From Oligella sp050920755 (GTDB lineage Bacteria; Pseudomonadota; Gammaproteobacteria; Burkholderiales; Burkholderiaceae_B), in NCBI RefSeq assembly GCF_050920755.1, contig NZ_CP158480.1:372001-436000 (forward strand): a stretch of 64,000 nt of DNA, written 5' to 3'. Shown piece after piece: positions 1 to 8,629 of this stretch. The notes below the pieces were generated by a model. That model was not told the DNA's origin and ran no database searches. It was given only the letters and a program-made list of their open reading frames with translations. Each line of letters begins with the position of its first letter. The first letter of the stretch is position 1. The translations under genes were made by a program, and so were the position numbers.

Positions 1-454
1 CCTTGCCATTGCCCTTGACACGATGAGATACCGGGTCTAAGTGCAGACCGTTAATCTCAATTTCATCGTCGGTTAGTTGTGGCGCGCGACGGCGTAAGAC
101 CGCCTTAATGCGTGCCATCAATTCCTTAGGAGAAAATGGCTTGGTGATATAGTCGTCGGCACCGCTTTCTAAGCCTTCAACCTTATCGCTTTCCTCACCT
201 TTAGCAGTTAGCATAATAATCGGCACTTCTTTGGTGCGCTCGTTGTTACGGAGTTGACGAGCCATTTGTAAGCCGGAGAGACCGGGCAACATCCAGTCGA
301 GCAAAATCAGATCAGGGAGTTCTGCATCAATTAACAGCTTCGCCTGCTCAGCATCATCGGCACGTAAAACCTTGTGACCTGCAAAACTTAAATTGACGGC
401 AATTAATTCCTGAATTGCCGGTTCGTCTTCAACTACTAGAATAGTGCTTGCCAT
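1..454 (-). CDS. phoB: Phosphate regulon response regulator PhoB (3' end cut by window edge)
   Basis: Reading the minus strand from the ATG at 454 gives 151 codons with no stop before the window edge. The protein is an OmpR/PhoB-family response regulator. It has the acidic pocket VVEDE (residues 7-11), the phospho-acceptor Asp53 in LLDWMLPG, the conserved Thr in MLTAKGEE, and the Lys of the GADDYITKPFSP loop. The LLDWMLPG and ITKPFSPKEL wording is characteristic of PhoB rather than generic OmpR relatives. The C-terminal winged-helix DNA-binding domain would lie beyond the window. PhoB is phosphorylated by PhoR and activates phosphate-scavenging genes. It is divergent from ubiE across about 135 bases of AT-rich DNA. 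Confidence 0.88.
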   Translation of the reverse strand, partial: MASTILVVEDEPAIQELIAVNLSFAGHKVLRADDAEQAKLLIDAELPDLILLDWMLPGLSGLQMARQLRNNERTKEVPIIMLTAKGEESDKVEGLESGADDYITKPFSPKELMARIKAVLRRRAPQLTDDEIEINGLHLDPVSHRVKGNGK

Positions 455-589
455 AATGAAGTAAAATGTTAAAGTTAATAAGTTTTGATTATTTGATTAG
501 CGTTATTTGTGCTATTTGTATAGATATAGCAGCAGTCCCAATCTTAACGATTGAATATGACATGTTTGTGACATTACGGAAAGATTACC

Positions 590-1417
590 ATGGATACACA
601 GCAACAATCGCCCCAACACGCATCTAATCAGGCGTTAGGCGAGGATTCTTTAGGGCAGGATCAAGCGGCAACCGAGCGCCCGGCACCGGCCCAAACGCAT
701 TTCGGTTACAGCACGGTGCGCGAGGACGAAAAGGCCGGCCGCGTCGCTGAGGTCTTTCACTCAGTGGCGGCGAAGTACGACATTATGAATGATTTGATGT
801 CGGGCGGTTTACATCGTATTTGGAAGAAGTTCACGATCGGCAAGGCACGCGTCCGTGAGGGTATGAGGGTCTTGGATATCGCCAGCGGTACGGGTGATTT
901 AGCTATCGCCTTTGCTAAGCGCGTCGGTACTGGCGGTGAGGTTTGGCATACGGACATTAACAGTTCCATGTTGGCAGTCGGCCGTGATCGTCTTTTGGAT
1001 AAGGGCTTTTTATTGCCGTCCGTGGTCTGTGATGCCGAGCATTTGCCCTTTGAGGATAATTACTTTGATTTGGTGACCGTGGCCTTTGGTCTGCGTAATA
1101 TGACGCACAAGGATCAGGCCTTAGCAGAAATGTACCGAGTCCTAAAGCCGGGCGGTCGTTTGCTGGTATTAGAGTTTTCCAAGGTTTACAAGCCATTAGC
1201 ACCGATCTATGATGTGTACTCGTTTAATGTTTTACCGGTATTAGGTAAGTACGTGGCAAATGATGCCGACAGTTATACCTATTTAGCGGAATCTATTCGT
1301 ATGCATCCGGATCAGGAAACGCTCGCTGAATTAATGAGAAATGTCGGTTTTGATCGCGTAAATTACAACAACCTGACAGCAGGTGTGGTAGCCTTGCATG
1401 AGGGTTTAAAACTTTAA
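590..1417 (+). CDS. ubiE: Ubiquinone/menaquinone biosynthesis C-methyltransferase UbiE
   Basis: UbiE is the SAM-dependent C-methyltransferase of ubiquinone synthesis. It is a cytoplasmic class I Rossmann methyltransferase. The first UbiE signature (YDIMNDLMSGGLHRIWK) covers residues 63-79, SAM motif I (VLDIASGTGD) covers 94-103, and the second signature includes RVLKPGG at 183-189. The 275 residues exceed the usual ~250 because of a Gln/Ala-rich N-terminal extension of about 38 residues. A start nearer residue 40 cannot be excluded, although the ATG at 590 has GGAAAG about 12 bases upstream. With ubiJ and ubiB downstream it forms the classic aerobic ubiquinone cluster, here interrupted by a Tim44-like gene. 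Confidence 0.95.
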   Translation: MDTQQQSPQHASNQALGEDSLGQDQAATERPAPAQTHFGYSTVREDEKAGRVAEVFHSVAAKYDIMNDLMSGGLHRIWKKFTIGKARVREGMRVLDIASGTGDLAIAFAKRVGTGGEVWHTDINSSMLAVGRDRLLDKGFLLPSVVCDAEHLPFEDNYFDLVTVAFGLRNMTHKDQALAEMYRVLKPGGRLLVLEFSKVYKPLAPIYDVYSFNVLPVLGKYVANDADSYTYLAESIRMHPDQETLAELMRNVGFDRVNYNNLTAGVVALHEGLKL

Positions 1418-1484
1418 TGCTATTTGTCGGTCTAAGTATCAGCAATTTCATTTACTTTAAAAGATTTTTAAAAGGCTTAATTTT

Positions 1485-2516
1485 ATGCGCAAATCATTTT
1501 CTCGCTTAGTGGCCGCTTTCACCATTGTGATTTCTACCTTGACCATGCTCGGGGTGACGATGGATGAGGCTGAGGCCCGTCGTATGGGTGGCGGTAGCAG
1601 TTTCGGTCGCCAGTCTTCCAATGTCATGAAAAATCGTGCGCCGGCTCAAGCGCCGCGCGCTAATCAAAATACCGCACCTAATGCTAATCAGGCCACGGCT
1701 AATCGTAGCGGTGCAGCAGCTAGCGGTGCTCAAGCACAGCGTTCCGGTATGTCCAGATTCCTAGGGCCGATTGCCGGTATTGCGGCCGGTTTAGGTATTG
1801 CGGCGTTATTATCCAGCTTAGGCTTGGGTGGTGCTTTATTAGAGTTTTTATCTAGCGCCATTTTAATCGCCTTGGTCATTTTTGCCGTGATGTTTGTGGT
1901 GCGCCGCTTACGCGGTAATCAGGCAAAGCCGGCCACCCAAGGTGCCTTTGGTGCACAGGGCGGTCAAGCGCAGGATTTTTATGCGCAGCGTGAGACGCAC
2001 GACTATACGCAATCTCAGCCACGTGCACCGGGTGTATTTAACCGTGGCCCTGAGGCACAACAGGCAGCTACCGCTCAGCCGGTTGAACAAGCGGTAGAGG
2101 CTGCACAGCCGGTGGATCCTTCTTGGTTTGTACCTGAGGGCTTTGATACCATGACTTTCCTTAATGTTGCCAAGGAGCAGTTTGTGCGTATTCAGGGCTT
2201 ATGGGATCGTGGTGATGTTGAGCAGTTAAAGGAGTATTTGACAGAGGATTTACTCACTGAGTTAACGCCGCAAATTCTTGAGCAGGCGAGTCAAGACGGC
2301 CATTCTACCGAAGTGGTACTGCTTAATGCCGAATTACTCGGTATGGAGCAGGTGGCCGGTGGTCATTTGGCCAGCGTACGTTTCTCCGGTATGTTACGTG
2401 AGGAGCCGGGTCAGGAAGCCTTCCGTTTTGAGGAAGTGTGGAATCTCTACAAAACGGCGGATAGTGGCTGGCTACTTGCCGGTATCCAGCAAATTCCCGG
2501 GGGTTATGCTTCCTAG
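1485..2516 (+). CDS. Tim44-like domain inner-membrane protein
   Basis: This 343-residue protein begins with a signal/anchor sequence (about residues 1-31), followed by the RRMGGGSSFGRQ stretch that I associate with betaproteobacterial Tim44-domain proteins. A low-complexity Ala/Asn/Gln-rich stretch spans about 50-90. Two hydrophobic segments follow at about 92-112 and 118-139. A second Gln/Ala-rich linker leads to a C-terminal Tim44-like domain (about 214-340). Bacterial Tim44-like proteins are related to the mitochondrial import motor subunit, but their role in bacteria is not well defined. It sits between ubiE and ubiJ on the same strand and is probably co-transcribed. No specific function is assigned. 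Confidence 0.8.
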   Translation: MRKSFSRLVAAFTIVISTLTMLGVTMDEAEARRMGGGSSFGRQSSNVMKNRAPAQAPRANQNTAPNANQATANRSGAAASGAQAQRSGMSRFLGPIAGIAAGLGIAALLSSLGLGGALLEFLSSAILIALVIFAVMFVVRRLRGNQAKPATQGAFGAQGGQAQDFYAQRETHDYTQSQPRAPGVFNRGPEAQQAATAQPVEQAVEAAQPVDPSWFVPEGFDTMTFLNVAKEQFVRIQGLWDRGDVEQLKEYLTEDLLTELTPQILEQASQDGHSTEVVLLNAELLGMEQVAGGHLASVRFSGMLREEPGQEAFRFEEVWNLYKTADSGWLLAGIQQIPGGYAS

Positions 2517-2558
2517 TTCCGCTTTTCGGTAAACCAATAGAGTTAACCGCTTTAAGTT

Positions 2559-2594
2559 TAAAGGCTTCTTTTTTAAAGAAGCCTTTACCATTTT
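2559..2594 (+). terminator. Hairpin after Tim44-like gene, possible terminator or processing site
   Basis: A perfect 13-bp stem (2559-2571 with 2575-2587) closes on a 3-base loop. It is followed only by CCATTTTA, so the U-tract is weak. It may attenuate transcription into ubiJ rather than end it. Confidence 0.45.
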
Positions 2595-2642
2595 ATCGGC
2601 TCGATACGCTAAACTATCTTTTTTAATTTAATCGGGATTTGT

Positions 2643-3260
2643 ATGCTGTCTTCCTTTTTTCAGCCCAAGTTGATCTTGGTTCGTTTATTTAACTCTCTGC
2701 TTAAACAAGAGCCTTGGGCCCAAGAGCGTATGCATCAGTATGCGGGTAAAACGGTAAAGTTCCGATTGCCGATGTCTTCCTTAGCCTTAAGCATTAATAC
2801 GCATGGCTTAGTGGCTTTAAGTGCTGATGATGCAGTGCCCAATGTTACCGTCACTTTAAAGTCAGAGGATATGAGCGCTTTGCTTAAGGATCTAAGCGCT
2901 ACCTCGCCGGCTAAGGCGCCGGATATTAAGCGTTTAATGTCCTATGTGTATATTGAGGGTGAGGCGGGCTTAGCTAATTTAGTCTCTGATTTGGCGCGTG
3001 ATTTGCGTTGGGATAGGCAGTATTATTTAGCCAATCTTTTAGGTCCGGTCTTAACTTCCCATTTATTAAGGACGGAAAGGGTGCTTTTGGAAAAAGGCCA
3101 AGAGGGTGTGACGACGCTATTGCGAGTAGGGGCAGATAGTCTAAGCTACGACCAAGAGATTTTAGTGCCTAAAGTGCAGTTTAATGATCTGAATCGTGAG
3201 CTTGAAGCTTTGGAAAAGCGCTTTACTGATTTAGAAAATGTATTGGCTAAAGGTCAGTAG
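2643..3260 (+). CDS. ubiJ: Ubiquinone biosynthesis accessory factor UbiJ (SCP2 domain)
   Basis: UbiJ is a lipid-binding accessory factor of the aerobic ubiquinone complex. The 205 residues contain an SCP2-like sterol-carrier fold (about 15-120) and a C-terminal helix with heptad character (ELEALEKRFTDLENVL), as expected for UbiJ, which has an SCP2 domain followed by a coiled coil. The identification rests on this architecture and on its position directly before ubiB. The ATG at 2643 follows GGGATTTGT. The end overlaps the longest possible ubiB reading frame but not the start preferred for ubiB. Confidence 0.85.
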   Translation: MLSSFFQPKLILVRLFNSLLKQEPWAQERMHQYAGKTVKFRLPMSSLALSINTHGLVALSADDAVPNVTVTLKSEDMSALLKDLSATSPAKAPDIKRLMSYVYIEGEAGLANLVSDLARDLRWDRQYYLANLLGPVLTSHLLRTERVLLEKGQEGVTTLLRVGADSLSYDQEILVPKVQFNDLNRELEALEKRFTDLENVLAKGQ

Positions 3261-3273
3261 GTGGGTTCCGGCG

Positions 3274-4821
3274 ATGTTTAGATTCAGAGTTTTTATTATT
3301 CTCTTTGTGATGTATAAATATGGCTTGGAGGAATTGTTGATTGATGCTATTCCACAAAGGCCTTTTTTGCGTCGTATTATCAGCTTTTTCGGTAGAAAGT
3401 CAAAGTATAAAGAGCCGCGCGGTGTACGTTTGCGCCTCGCTTTAGAAAGCTTGGGGCCGATTTATGTGAAGTTCGGTCAGGTGCTTTCCACTCGTCCCGA
3501 TATTGTGCCCTTGGATATTGCTGAGGAATTAGTTGCCTTACAGGACAGAGTGCCGCCTTTTTCGTCTGAGGAGGCCATGGCAATTGTTGAGAAGTCTTTG
3601 CGTAAGCCTATCGCTCAGTTATATGCCGAGTTTGACCGTGAGCCTGTTGCTTCAGCCTCGGTTGCACAAGTTCATCGTGCGCGGACACATGATGGTAAGC
3701 AGGTGGCGGTTAAGATTTTACGTCCCAAAATTATTAAAACCATCGAAAGTGATTTAGCTTTAATGCGTTCAGCCGCTTCAGTGGTGCATTGGCTGTTACC
3801 GGATGGTCGTCGCCTGCGCCCAAAAGAGGTGGTGGCTGAATTCGATAAGTATTTGCATGATGAATTAGATTTGCAGATTGAGGCATCCAATTGCAGTCAG
3901 TTACGCCGTAACTTTGAGCTGGAAGGACGTGAAAAGCTGCTCAAGGTGCCCGAGGTTTATTGGTCATTGACTTCAAGCCAAGTGTTTACCATGGAGTGGG
4001 TTGATGGCACACCTATTAATCAGATGGAGCAGCTGCAAGCGCAGGGCATAGATATTAAAAAGCTGGCGCGTGAAGGCGTAGAGATTTTCTTTACTCAGGT
4101 CTTTGATGATGGTTTTTTTCATGCTGATATGCATCCGGGCAATATTTTGGTAACTCAAGATATTGATGTGAGAGGGCGTTATGCGGCTTTGGATTTCGGT
4201 ATTGTCGGCACCTTGTCCGAGTTTGATAAAAACTACCTTGCACAGAACTTTTTAGCTTTTTTCCAGCGTGATTATCGTCGTGTTGCGCAATTACATATTG
4301 AATCGGCGTGGGTACCGCCGGAAACTCGTGAAGAGGAGCTGGAAGCGGCCGTGCGTGCGGTATGTGAACCCTATTTTGATTTACCCTTATCGGAAATCTC
4401 TTTGGGGGCGGTATTGATGCGTTTATTCCAAACCTCTAAGCGTTTTAATGTGGAAATTCAACCGCAACTGGTGTTGTTGCAAAAAACCTTATTAAATGTA
4501 GAGGGGATGGGCCGACAGCTCGATCCGGATTTGGATTTATGGCAAACTGCCAAGCCTTTTTTAGAGCGTTGGATGTATCAGCGTGTAGGGCCTCAGGGTG
4601 TATTGCATAAGCTTAAAAAGGAGTCGGTGCATTGGGCTCAGTTGTTACCGGAGGTGCCGCGTTTGGTGCATACGGCGCTCAGCGAGCAGGCCAATTTACC
4701 TAAAATTGCTAAAGAGCTGAGAGATCTTCGACGTTCCCAAAAAAATAATCGCTTCCTCTTATATGTGATGGCTATATCACAATTAGTTATCGCTGTGTTG
4801 GCAGTGATCTACTGGAGATAG
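3274..4821 (+). CDS. ubiB: Ubiquinone biosynthesis protein UbiB (ABC1/ADCK atypical kinase)
   Basis: UbiB is an inner-membrane atypical kinase/ATPase needed for aerobic ubiquinone synthesis. Visible motifs are the KxGQ signature (VKFGQVLSTRPD), the invariant lysine in VAVKIL, the catalytic loop HADMHPGN and the metal-binding LDFG. A C-terminal hydrophobic segment near residues 490-512 fits the known membrane anchor. The ATG at 3274 gives 515 residues starting MFRFRVF. An upstream in-frame start at 3238 would overlap ubiJ and add 12 unlikely residues. rfaE2 follows 2 bases after the stop. Confidence 0.94.
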   Translation: MFRFRVFIILFVMYKYGLEELLIDAIPQRPFLRRIISFFGRKSKYKEPRGVRLRLALESLGPIYVKFGQVLSTRPDIVPLDIAEELVALQDRVPPFSSEEAMAIVEKSLRKPIAQLYAEFDREPVASASVAQVHRARTHDGKQVAVKILRPKIIKTIESDLALMRSAASVVHWLLPDGRRLRPKEVVAEFDKYLHDELDLQIEASNCSQLRRNFELEGREKLLKVPEVYWSLTSSQVFTMEWVDGTPINQMEQLQAQGIDIKKLAREGVEIFFTQVFDDGFFHADMHPGNILVTQDIDVRGRYAALDFGIVGTLSEFDKNYLAQNFLAFFQRDYRRVAQLHIESAWVPPETREEELEAAVRAVCEPYFDLPLSEISLGAVLMRLFQTSKRFNVEIQPQLVLLQKTLLNVEGMGRQLDPDLDLWQTAKPFLERWMYQRVGPQGVLHKLKKESVHWAQLLPEVPRLVHTALSEQANLPKIAKELRDLRRSQKNNRFLLYVMAISQLVIAVLAVIYWR

Positions 4822-4823
4822 GG

Positions 4824-5306
4824 ATGAAAATCCGCTTTGAAGATAAAATTTTAAGCGTGACCGAGTGTTTAAAGGCATTAGATGAGGGTAAGCTTAAGCG
4901 ACCCTTAATCTTTACTAATGGAGTCTTTGATATTTTGCATCGAGGTCATGTCAGTTATTTGGATCAGGCAGCCCAGTTGGGTGCCAGTTTGATTGTGGCG
5001 GTAAATACCGACGCCTCGGTAAAGCGTCTCGGCAAGGGTGACGATAGACCTTTAAATCGTTGTGAAGATAGGCAAGCTGTACTTGCTGCCTTAGCCAGTG
5101 TGAATGCCGTTACTCACTTTAGTGAGGATACGCCCTATGAAGTGATTGAGATGTTAAAGCCCGATGTGATCGTTAAGGGTGGCGATTATCAGATGCATTT
5201 ATTGCCGGAGACGGCCTTAGTTGAAAGCTGGGGCGGCAAGGCAGTTGCCATTCCTTTTGAGTATGACCGTTCTACCACGGCCTTAGTGAAGAAAATCAGG
5301 CAATAA
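4824..5306 (+). CDS. rfaE2: D-glycero-beta-D-manno-heptose 1-phosphate adenylyltransferase
   Basis: This is the nucleotidyltransferase that activates heptose 1-phosphate with ATP to ADP-heptose for the LPS inner core. The 160 residues match the stand-alone C-terminal domain of HldE. They carry the nucleotidyltransferase motif GVFDILHRGH (HxGH, residues 38-41 of the conserved block) and the VKGGDY motif. The kinase half (RfaE1) is not fused here and must lie elsewhere, as in many Burkholderiales. The ATG at 4824 is preceded by GGAGATAGGG overlapping the ubiB stop, so translation is probably coupled. Confidence 0.92.
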   Translation: MKIRFEDKILSVTECLKALDEGKLKRPLIFTNGVFDILHRGHVSYLDQAAQLGASLIVAVNTDASVKRLGKGDDRPLNRCEDRQAVLAALASVNAVTHFSEDTPYEVIEMLKPDVIVKGGDYQMHLLPETALVESWGGKAVAIPFEYDRSTTALVKKIRQ

Positions 5307-5332
5307 AAAACCGGTATACACATATACCGGTT
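5304..5332 (-). terminator. Rho-independent terminator for the PCMT-like gene
   Basis: There is a perfect 10-bp stem (5309-5318 with 5323-5332) with a CACA loop. On the minus strand it is followed by U-rich sequence (complement of 5304-5310). It lies about 40 bases past the stop of the minus-strand methyltransferase and just after the rfaE2 stop, between convergent genes. Confidence 0.8.
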
Positions 5333-5369
5333 GATTGCTGCGAAGAGCGGTTGTTAGGCACTTTAAATT

Positions 5370-6047
5370 TTAAAACTTAAAACTTGAAGCTACTGCACCG
5401 CGTAGTGGTTTGATATAGGTTTCCAGTAAAACCTCTTCCTCAAAATTTGCTGCGTCAGTGCGCACAATACGGCGTACCGACATCAATGGCGCTTGACCGA
5501 CGGTGATAATCAAACGACCGCCAATTGCCAATTGATACTTTAAAGAGTCCGCAACCGTAGGTACAGAGCCGGTCACTAAGATGGCATTAAACTCGTTATT
5601 ACCCCAGCCGTTACGACCGTCGCCGACCTCAATATGAACATTGGTAATGCCGGCTTGCTTTAAGTTTTTCTGAGCTTGTGCAGCAATGCGAGAATTAATC
5701 TCTACACTGTGCACCTGCGTACAGAGACGACTTAGCAATGCGGCTTGGAAACCGCTACCGGTACCGATTTCCAGCACAGAGTCCTCAGGCTTAAGGTGTA
5801 ATTCCTGAGCAAAAAGAGCCTCCATCTTAGGGCAGAGCATCGATTCGCCGGTTTTGCTGCCATCAACCTCAATCGGCACTTCCAGATCGGCAAAGGCAAT
5901 ATTATGGTACTTAGGATCCATAAAGCGAGTGCGATCCAAAGCTAACAGCGTGTCTAATACCTTGTCGTCAAGAATACCCCAAGGGCGAATTTGTTGCTCA
6001 ACCATGTTGTAGCGGCTAAGCTCTAGGGAATTAATAGGTTTATTCAT
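5370..6047 (-). CDS. Protein-L-isoaspartate O-methyltransferase family protein
   Basis: A 225-residue class I SAM methyltransferase of the PCMT family. The pre-motif RPWGILDDKVLDTL, the CPKMEALFAQEL region, motif I (VLEIGTGSGFQAALL) and the post-motif GDGRNGW are all visible. Canonical Pcm repairs isoaspartyl residues. This short betaproteobacterial branch begins NMVEQQIRPW, and I recall it usually lying near tolC; its substrate is less certain than for true Pcm. It converges on rfaE2 with a terminator between. thiD lies upstream on the same strand with a gap of about 90 bases. Confidence 0.85.
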   Translation of the reverse strand: MNKPINSLELSRYNMVEQQIRPWGILDDKVLDTLLALDRTRFMDPKYHNIAFADLEVPIEVDGSKTGESMLCPKMEALFAQELHLKPEDSVLEIGTGSGFQAALLSRLCTQVHSVEINSRIAAQAQKNLKQAGITNVHIEVGDGRNGWGNNEFNAILVTGSVPTVADSLKYQLAIGGRLIITVGQAPLMSVRRIVRTDAANFEEEVLLETYIKPLRGAVASSFKF

Positions 6048-6140
6048 ACCCGACTCTCAATCATCAAAAGTTTCGTGGGAACATCAATAATTTCGGAAAT
6101 TGCTTAATTTTAACGCTTAAACTAAATTAAAACCGGAAAT

Positions 6141-6953
6141 TTACCACCATGGATGGAAATGATGTAGGGGGCCGTGACCTGAGCCTACACCCATTTCATC
6201 TGCGCGGGCAATGGCTTTGATTAAATACGCTTTGGCGTCTTTGGTTGCACGCACAATATCATCGTCACGTGTGGCTAGCGCGCAAATCGAAGCAGAATAA
6301 GTGCAACCCGTACCATGGGTGTTTTTAGTATCAATACGTTGATTAGGCAGCTCGATCATTTGGTCGCCGTTAAATAGTAAATCAACCAGCTCATTGTGTG
6401 GTAAATGGCCGCCTTTCAGTAATACCCAACGCTCATCAGTTTGCTTAAAAAGCTTATGCAGCTTTTCTGCGAGCTGATACATTTGCTTCGTGGTTTCGGG
6501 CGCTGATTGTGAGGCCAAGATCGCCGCTTCCGGTAGGTTAGGCGTAATCATCGTGGTTTGCGGAATAAGTGCTTCAATCAAAGTGGGAATGGAAGCGTGC
6601 GGTAGCAATTGATCGCCACCCTTAGCGACCATCACCGGATCTAAGATGCAATGACGATGTCCGTCATAGGCCATTAACTCCTCGGCAACCGCTTCAATCA
6701 CCGGACTTTCGCCGAGCATACCTAGTTTGATGGCATCGATTTTGACATCATTAAAGAGCGTCTTTAACTGTAAACGAATAAAATCGGGTGGTACCGGCAT
6801 CACACCGGTTACGCCCTGTGTGCTTTGAGCAGTCAGAGCGGCAATAACACCGCAGGCATAGGTGCCGAGGGCACTCATGGTTTTAATATCGGCTAAAACA
6901 CCGGCGCCGCCGGAAGGATCGACTCCGGCAATGGTTAAAGTACGTTGCGTCAT
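6141..6953 (-). CDS. thiD: Hydroxymethylpyrimidine/phosphomethylpyrimidine kinase ThiD
   Basis: ThiD phosphorylates HMP and HMP-P to HMP-PP for the pyrimidine half of thiamine. It is a 270-residue ribokinase-fold protein with the N-terminal substrate motif GVDPSGGAGVLADIK, the QSTQGV block and the C-terminal anion-hole motif THGTGCTYSA with its catalytic base region. No TPP riboswitch (THI box) was recognised upstream. It is divergent from ppk2, so the short intergenic region should hold promoters for both. Confidence 0.94.
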   Translation of the reverse strand: MTQRTLTIAGVDPSGGAGVLADIKTMSALGTYACGVIAALTAQSTQGVTGVMPVPPDFIRLQLKTLFNDVKIDAIKLGMLGESPVIEAVAEELMAYDGHRHCILDPVMVAKGGDQLLPHASIPTLIEALIPQTTMITPNLPEAAILASQSAPETTKQMYQLAEKLHKLFKQTDERWVLLKGGHLPHNELVDLLFNGDQMIELPNQRIDTKNTHGTGCTYSASICALATRDDDIVRATKDAKAYLIKAIARADEMGVGSGHGPLHHFHPWW

Positions 6954-6988
6954 ATCGTGAAAATATCCGTGATATTAATTTGATTTAA

Positions 6989-7017
6989 TTGTTAGCTCTT
7001 TTCAGCCTTAGTATAAT
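6989..7017 (+). promoter_or_regulatory. Sigma70-type promoter for ppk2
   Basis: TTGTTA (6989-6994) and TATAAT (7012-7017) are separated by exactly 17 bases and lie about 48 bases upstream of the ppk2 ATG. The perfect -10 box and ideal spacing make this the best promoter candidate in the thiD/ppk2 intergenic region. Confidence 0.75.
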
Positions 7018-7064
7018 CTAAATATATCGTTCTTCTTAAGCATATAAAAAAAGTAGGTTTAAAT

Positions 7065-8534
7065 ATGGACCAAAACAAAACAGAAAATACTGCTACCCCC
7101 GCCACCCCTGAACCCGACGCTAACGTCGCAACCAAGCGTTCAGGCAGAGTAAGTAAAAAAGCAACCACCACTAAGACAGCGCCTGCTAAAAAAACTCGTG
7201 CGGCGGTAAAAACTACCTCAACAACCACGGCAAAAACCGCTGTTGTGACAAAGGCTCATACAGCGGCGGTCACTAAGTCATCTACGCCTAAAGCTGCCAA
7301 GCCTAAAACCATGGAGCCAAGTAAGACTGAGTCTACTGAAAAGCTCATCAGTCTCACAGAAAGCGATGATATCAAAGAGATTTTAGCGGCGCGCAAGGAA
7401 GAATTGGAAAATAGTGTTGAGCGCCTTGGCAAGGTGATTGAAAGCATTGAGGGCGACACACTTTACGGTGACAGCTTGGATGAAACGCGTAAGCTCTTTG
7501 TAGAGGATAGAATCGGCGCCAAGCATGATAGTCAAGTCCGAGTTATTTCAAAGCTATTAGGTGAAAAGCTTTCTGCTCCGCTCGAAGAGCAGAAGGTATT
7601 TATTCGTGAACTTTTAGATAGTCTGGCTGAGGATGAACGACGCGATCTGGTGCGTGCGATTCGCTCTGTAAGGCGTCGTCTATCCGCTGAAAAAGCGGCT
7701 GAATACGATCGTGAGCTGGTGGACAATTACGAGGCCGAGGGTGTTTATCCATACAAGTATTTGATGTCGCGTCGTAATTATGAGTACCAGAAGTACGATT
7801 TGCAAGTTGAATTATTGAAATTGCAGTCTTGGGTACAAGAGACCGGTGAGCGCGTGGTGATTATTTTTGAGGGTCGTGACGCAGCCGGTAAGGGCGGTAC
7901 CATTAAGCGTTTTATGGAGCATTTAAACCCACGTTTTGCTCGTGTGGTAGCGCTACAAAAGCCGACCGAAGCGGAATCCGGTCAGTGGTATTTTCAGCGT
8001 TATGTGCAGCACCTACCCACCAAGGGCGAAATCGTGTTGTTTGACCGTTCTTGGTATAATCGTGCCGGTGTTGAACGCGTGATGGGTTTCTGTACGGATG
8101 CTCAATACATGGAGTTTATGCGTCAAGTGCCTGAATTTGAGAGAAACTTGGTACTTAGCGGTATTCACTTAATCAAGTTCTGGTTCTCCGTAAGCCGTGA
8201 CGAGCAGTTGCGTCGCTTTAAACAGCGTCAAACTCACCCATTGAAGCAATGGAAGTTGTCACCGGTTGACTTGGCTTCATTGGATAAATGGGATGATTAT
8301 ACGGCTGCCAAAGAGGCTATGTTCTACCATACAGACACCAGCGACGCACCTTGGACAGTGGTTAAATCCAATTGTAAAAAGCGTGCCCGTCTAAATGCCA
8401 TGCGTTATGTACTACATCGCTTTAATTACACCGACAAAGACATTAAATCAGTTGGTAAAATCGATCCTTTACTGGTGGGTCGTGCTAATGTCATTTATGA
8501 GGCGGGTGAAAATGACCTCGGCACCAAGGAATAG
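7065..8534 (+). CDS. ppk2: Polyphosphate kinase 2 with histone-H1-like N-terminal tail
   Basis: A PPK2-family enzyme that transfers phosphate between polyphosphate and nucleotides. The catalytic domain (about residues 235-470) carries the Walker A GRDAAGKGG (270-278), the Walker B-type DRSWYNRAG and the conserved WKLSPVD and WDDYTAAK blocks. It resembles single-domain class I PPK2 proteins. The 489 residues are far longer than the usual ~270-300. Residues 1-90 are an Ala/Lys/Thr-rich basic tail resembling H1-like DNA-binding proteins. Residues 95-215 look helical and highly charged. It is monocistronic, with its own promoter and a strong hairpin downstream. Confidence 0.93.
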   Translation: MDQNKTENTATPATPEPDANVATKRSGRVSKKATTTKTAPAKKTRAAVKTTSTTTAKTAVVTKAHTAAVTKSSTPKAAKPKTMEPSKTESTEKLISLTESDDIKEILAARKEELENSVERLGKVIESIEGDTLYGDSLDETRKLFVEDRIGAKHDSQVRVISKLLGEKLSAPLEEQKVFIRELLDSLAEDERRDLVRAIRSVRRRLSAEKAAEYDRELVDNYEAEGVYPYKYLMSRRNYEYQKYDLQVELLKLQSWVQETGERVVIIFEGRDAAGKGGTIKRFMEHLNPRFARVVALQKPTEAESGQWYFQRYVQHLPTKGEIVLFDRSWYNRAGVERVMGFCTDAQYMEFMRQVPEFERNLVLSGIHLIKFWFSVSRDEQLRRFKQRQTHPLKQWKLSPVDLASLDKWDDYTAAKEAMFYHTDTSDAPWTVVKSNCKKRARLNAMRYVLHRFNYTDKDIKSVGKIDPLLVGRANVIYEAGENDLGTKE

Positions 8535-8565
8535 TTTAATTCCTGGCTGAGTGATTGCTGATCCT

Positions 8566-8607
8566 CTGGCAAACTGCTTTTAGCGCAGTTTGCCAGTTAA
8601 ATGTTTT
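8566..8607 (+). terminator. Hairpin terminator after ppk2
   Basis: A perfect 12-bp stem (8566-8577 with 8585-8596) closes on a 7-base loop. It is followed by TTAAATGTTTT, a loose U-tract. It lies between ppk2 and gor on the same strand. Confidence 0.6.
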
Positions 8608-8629
8608 CAAAAGTTAATCGGGAGTTTTT

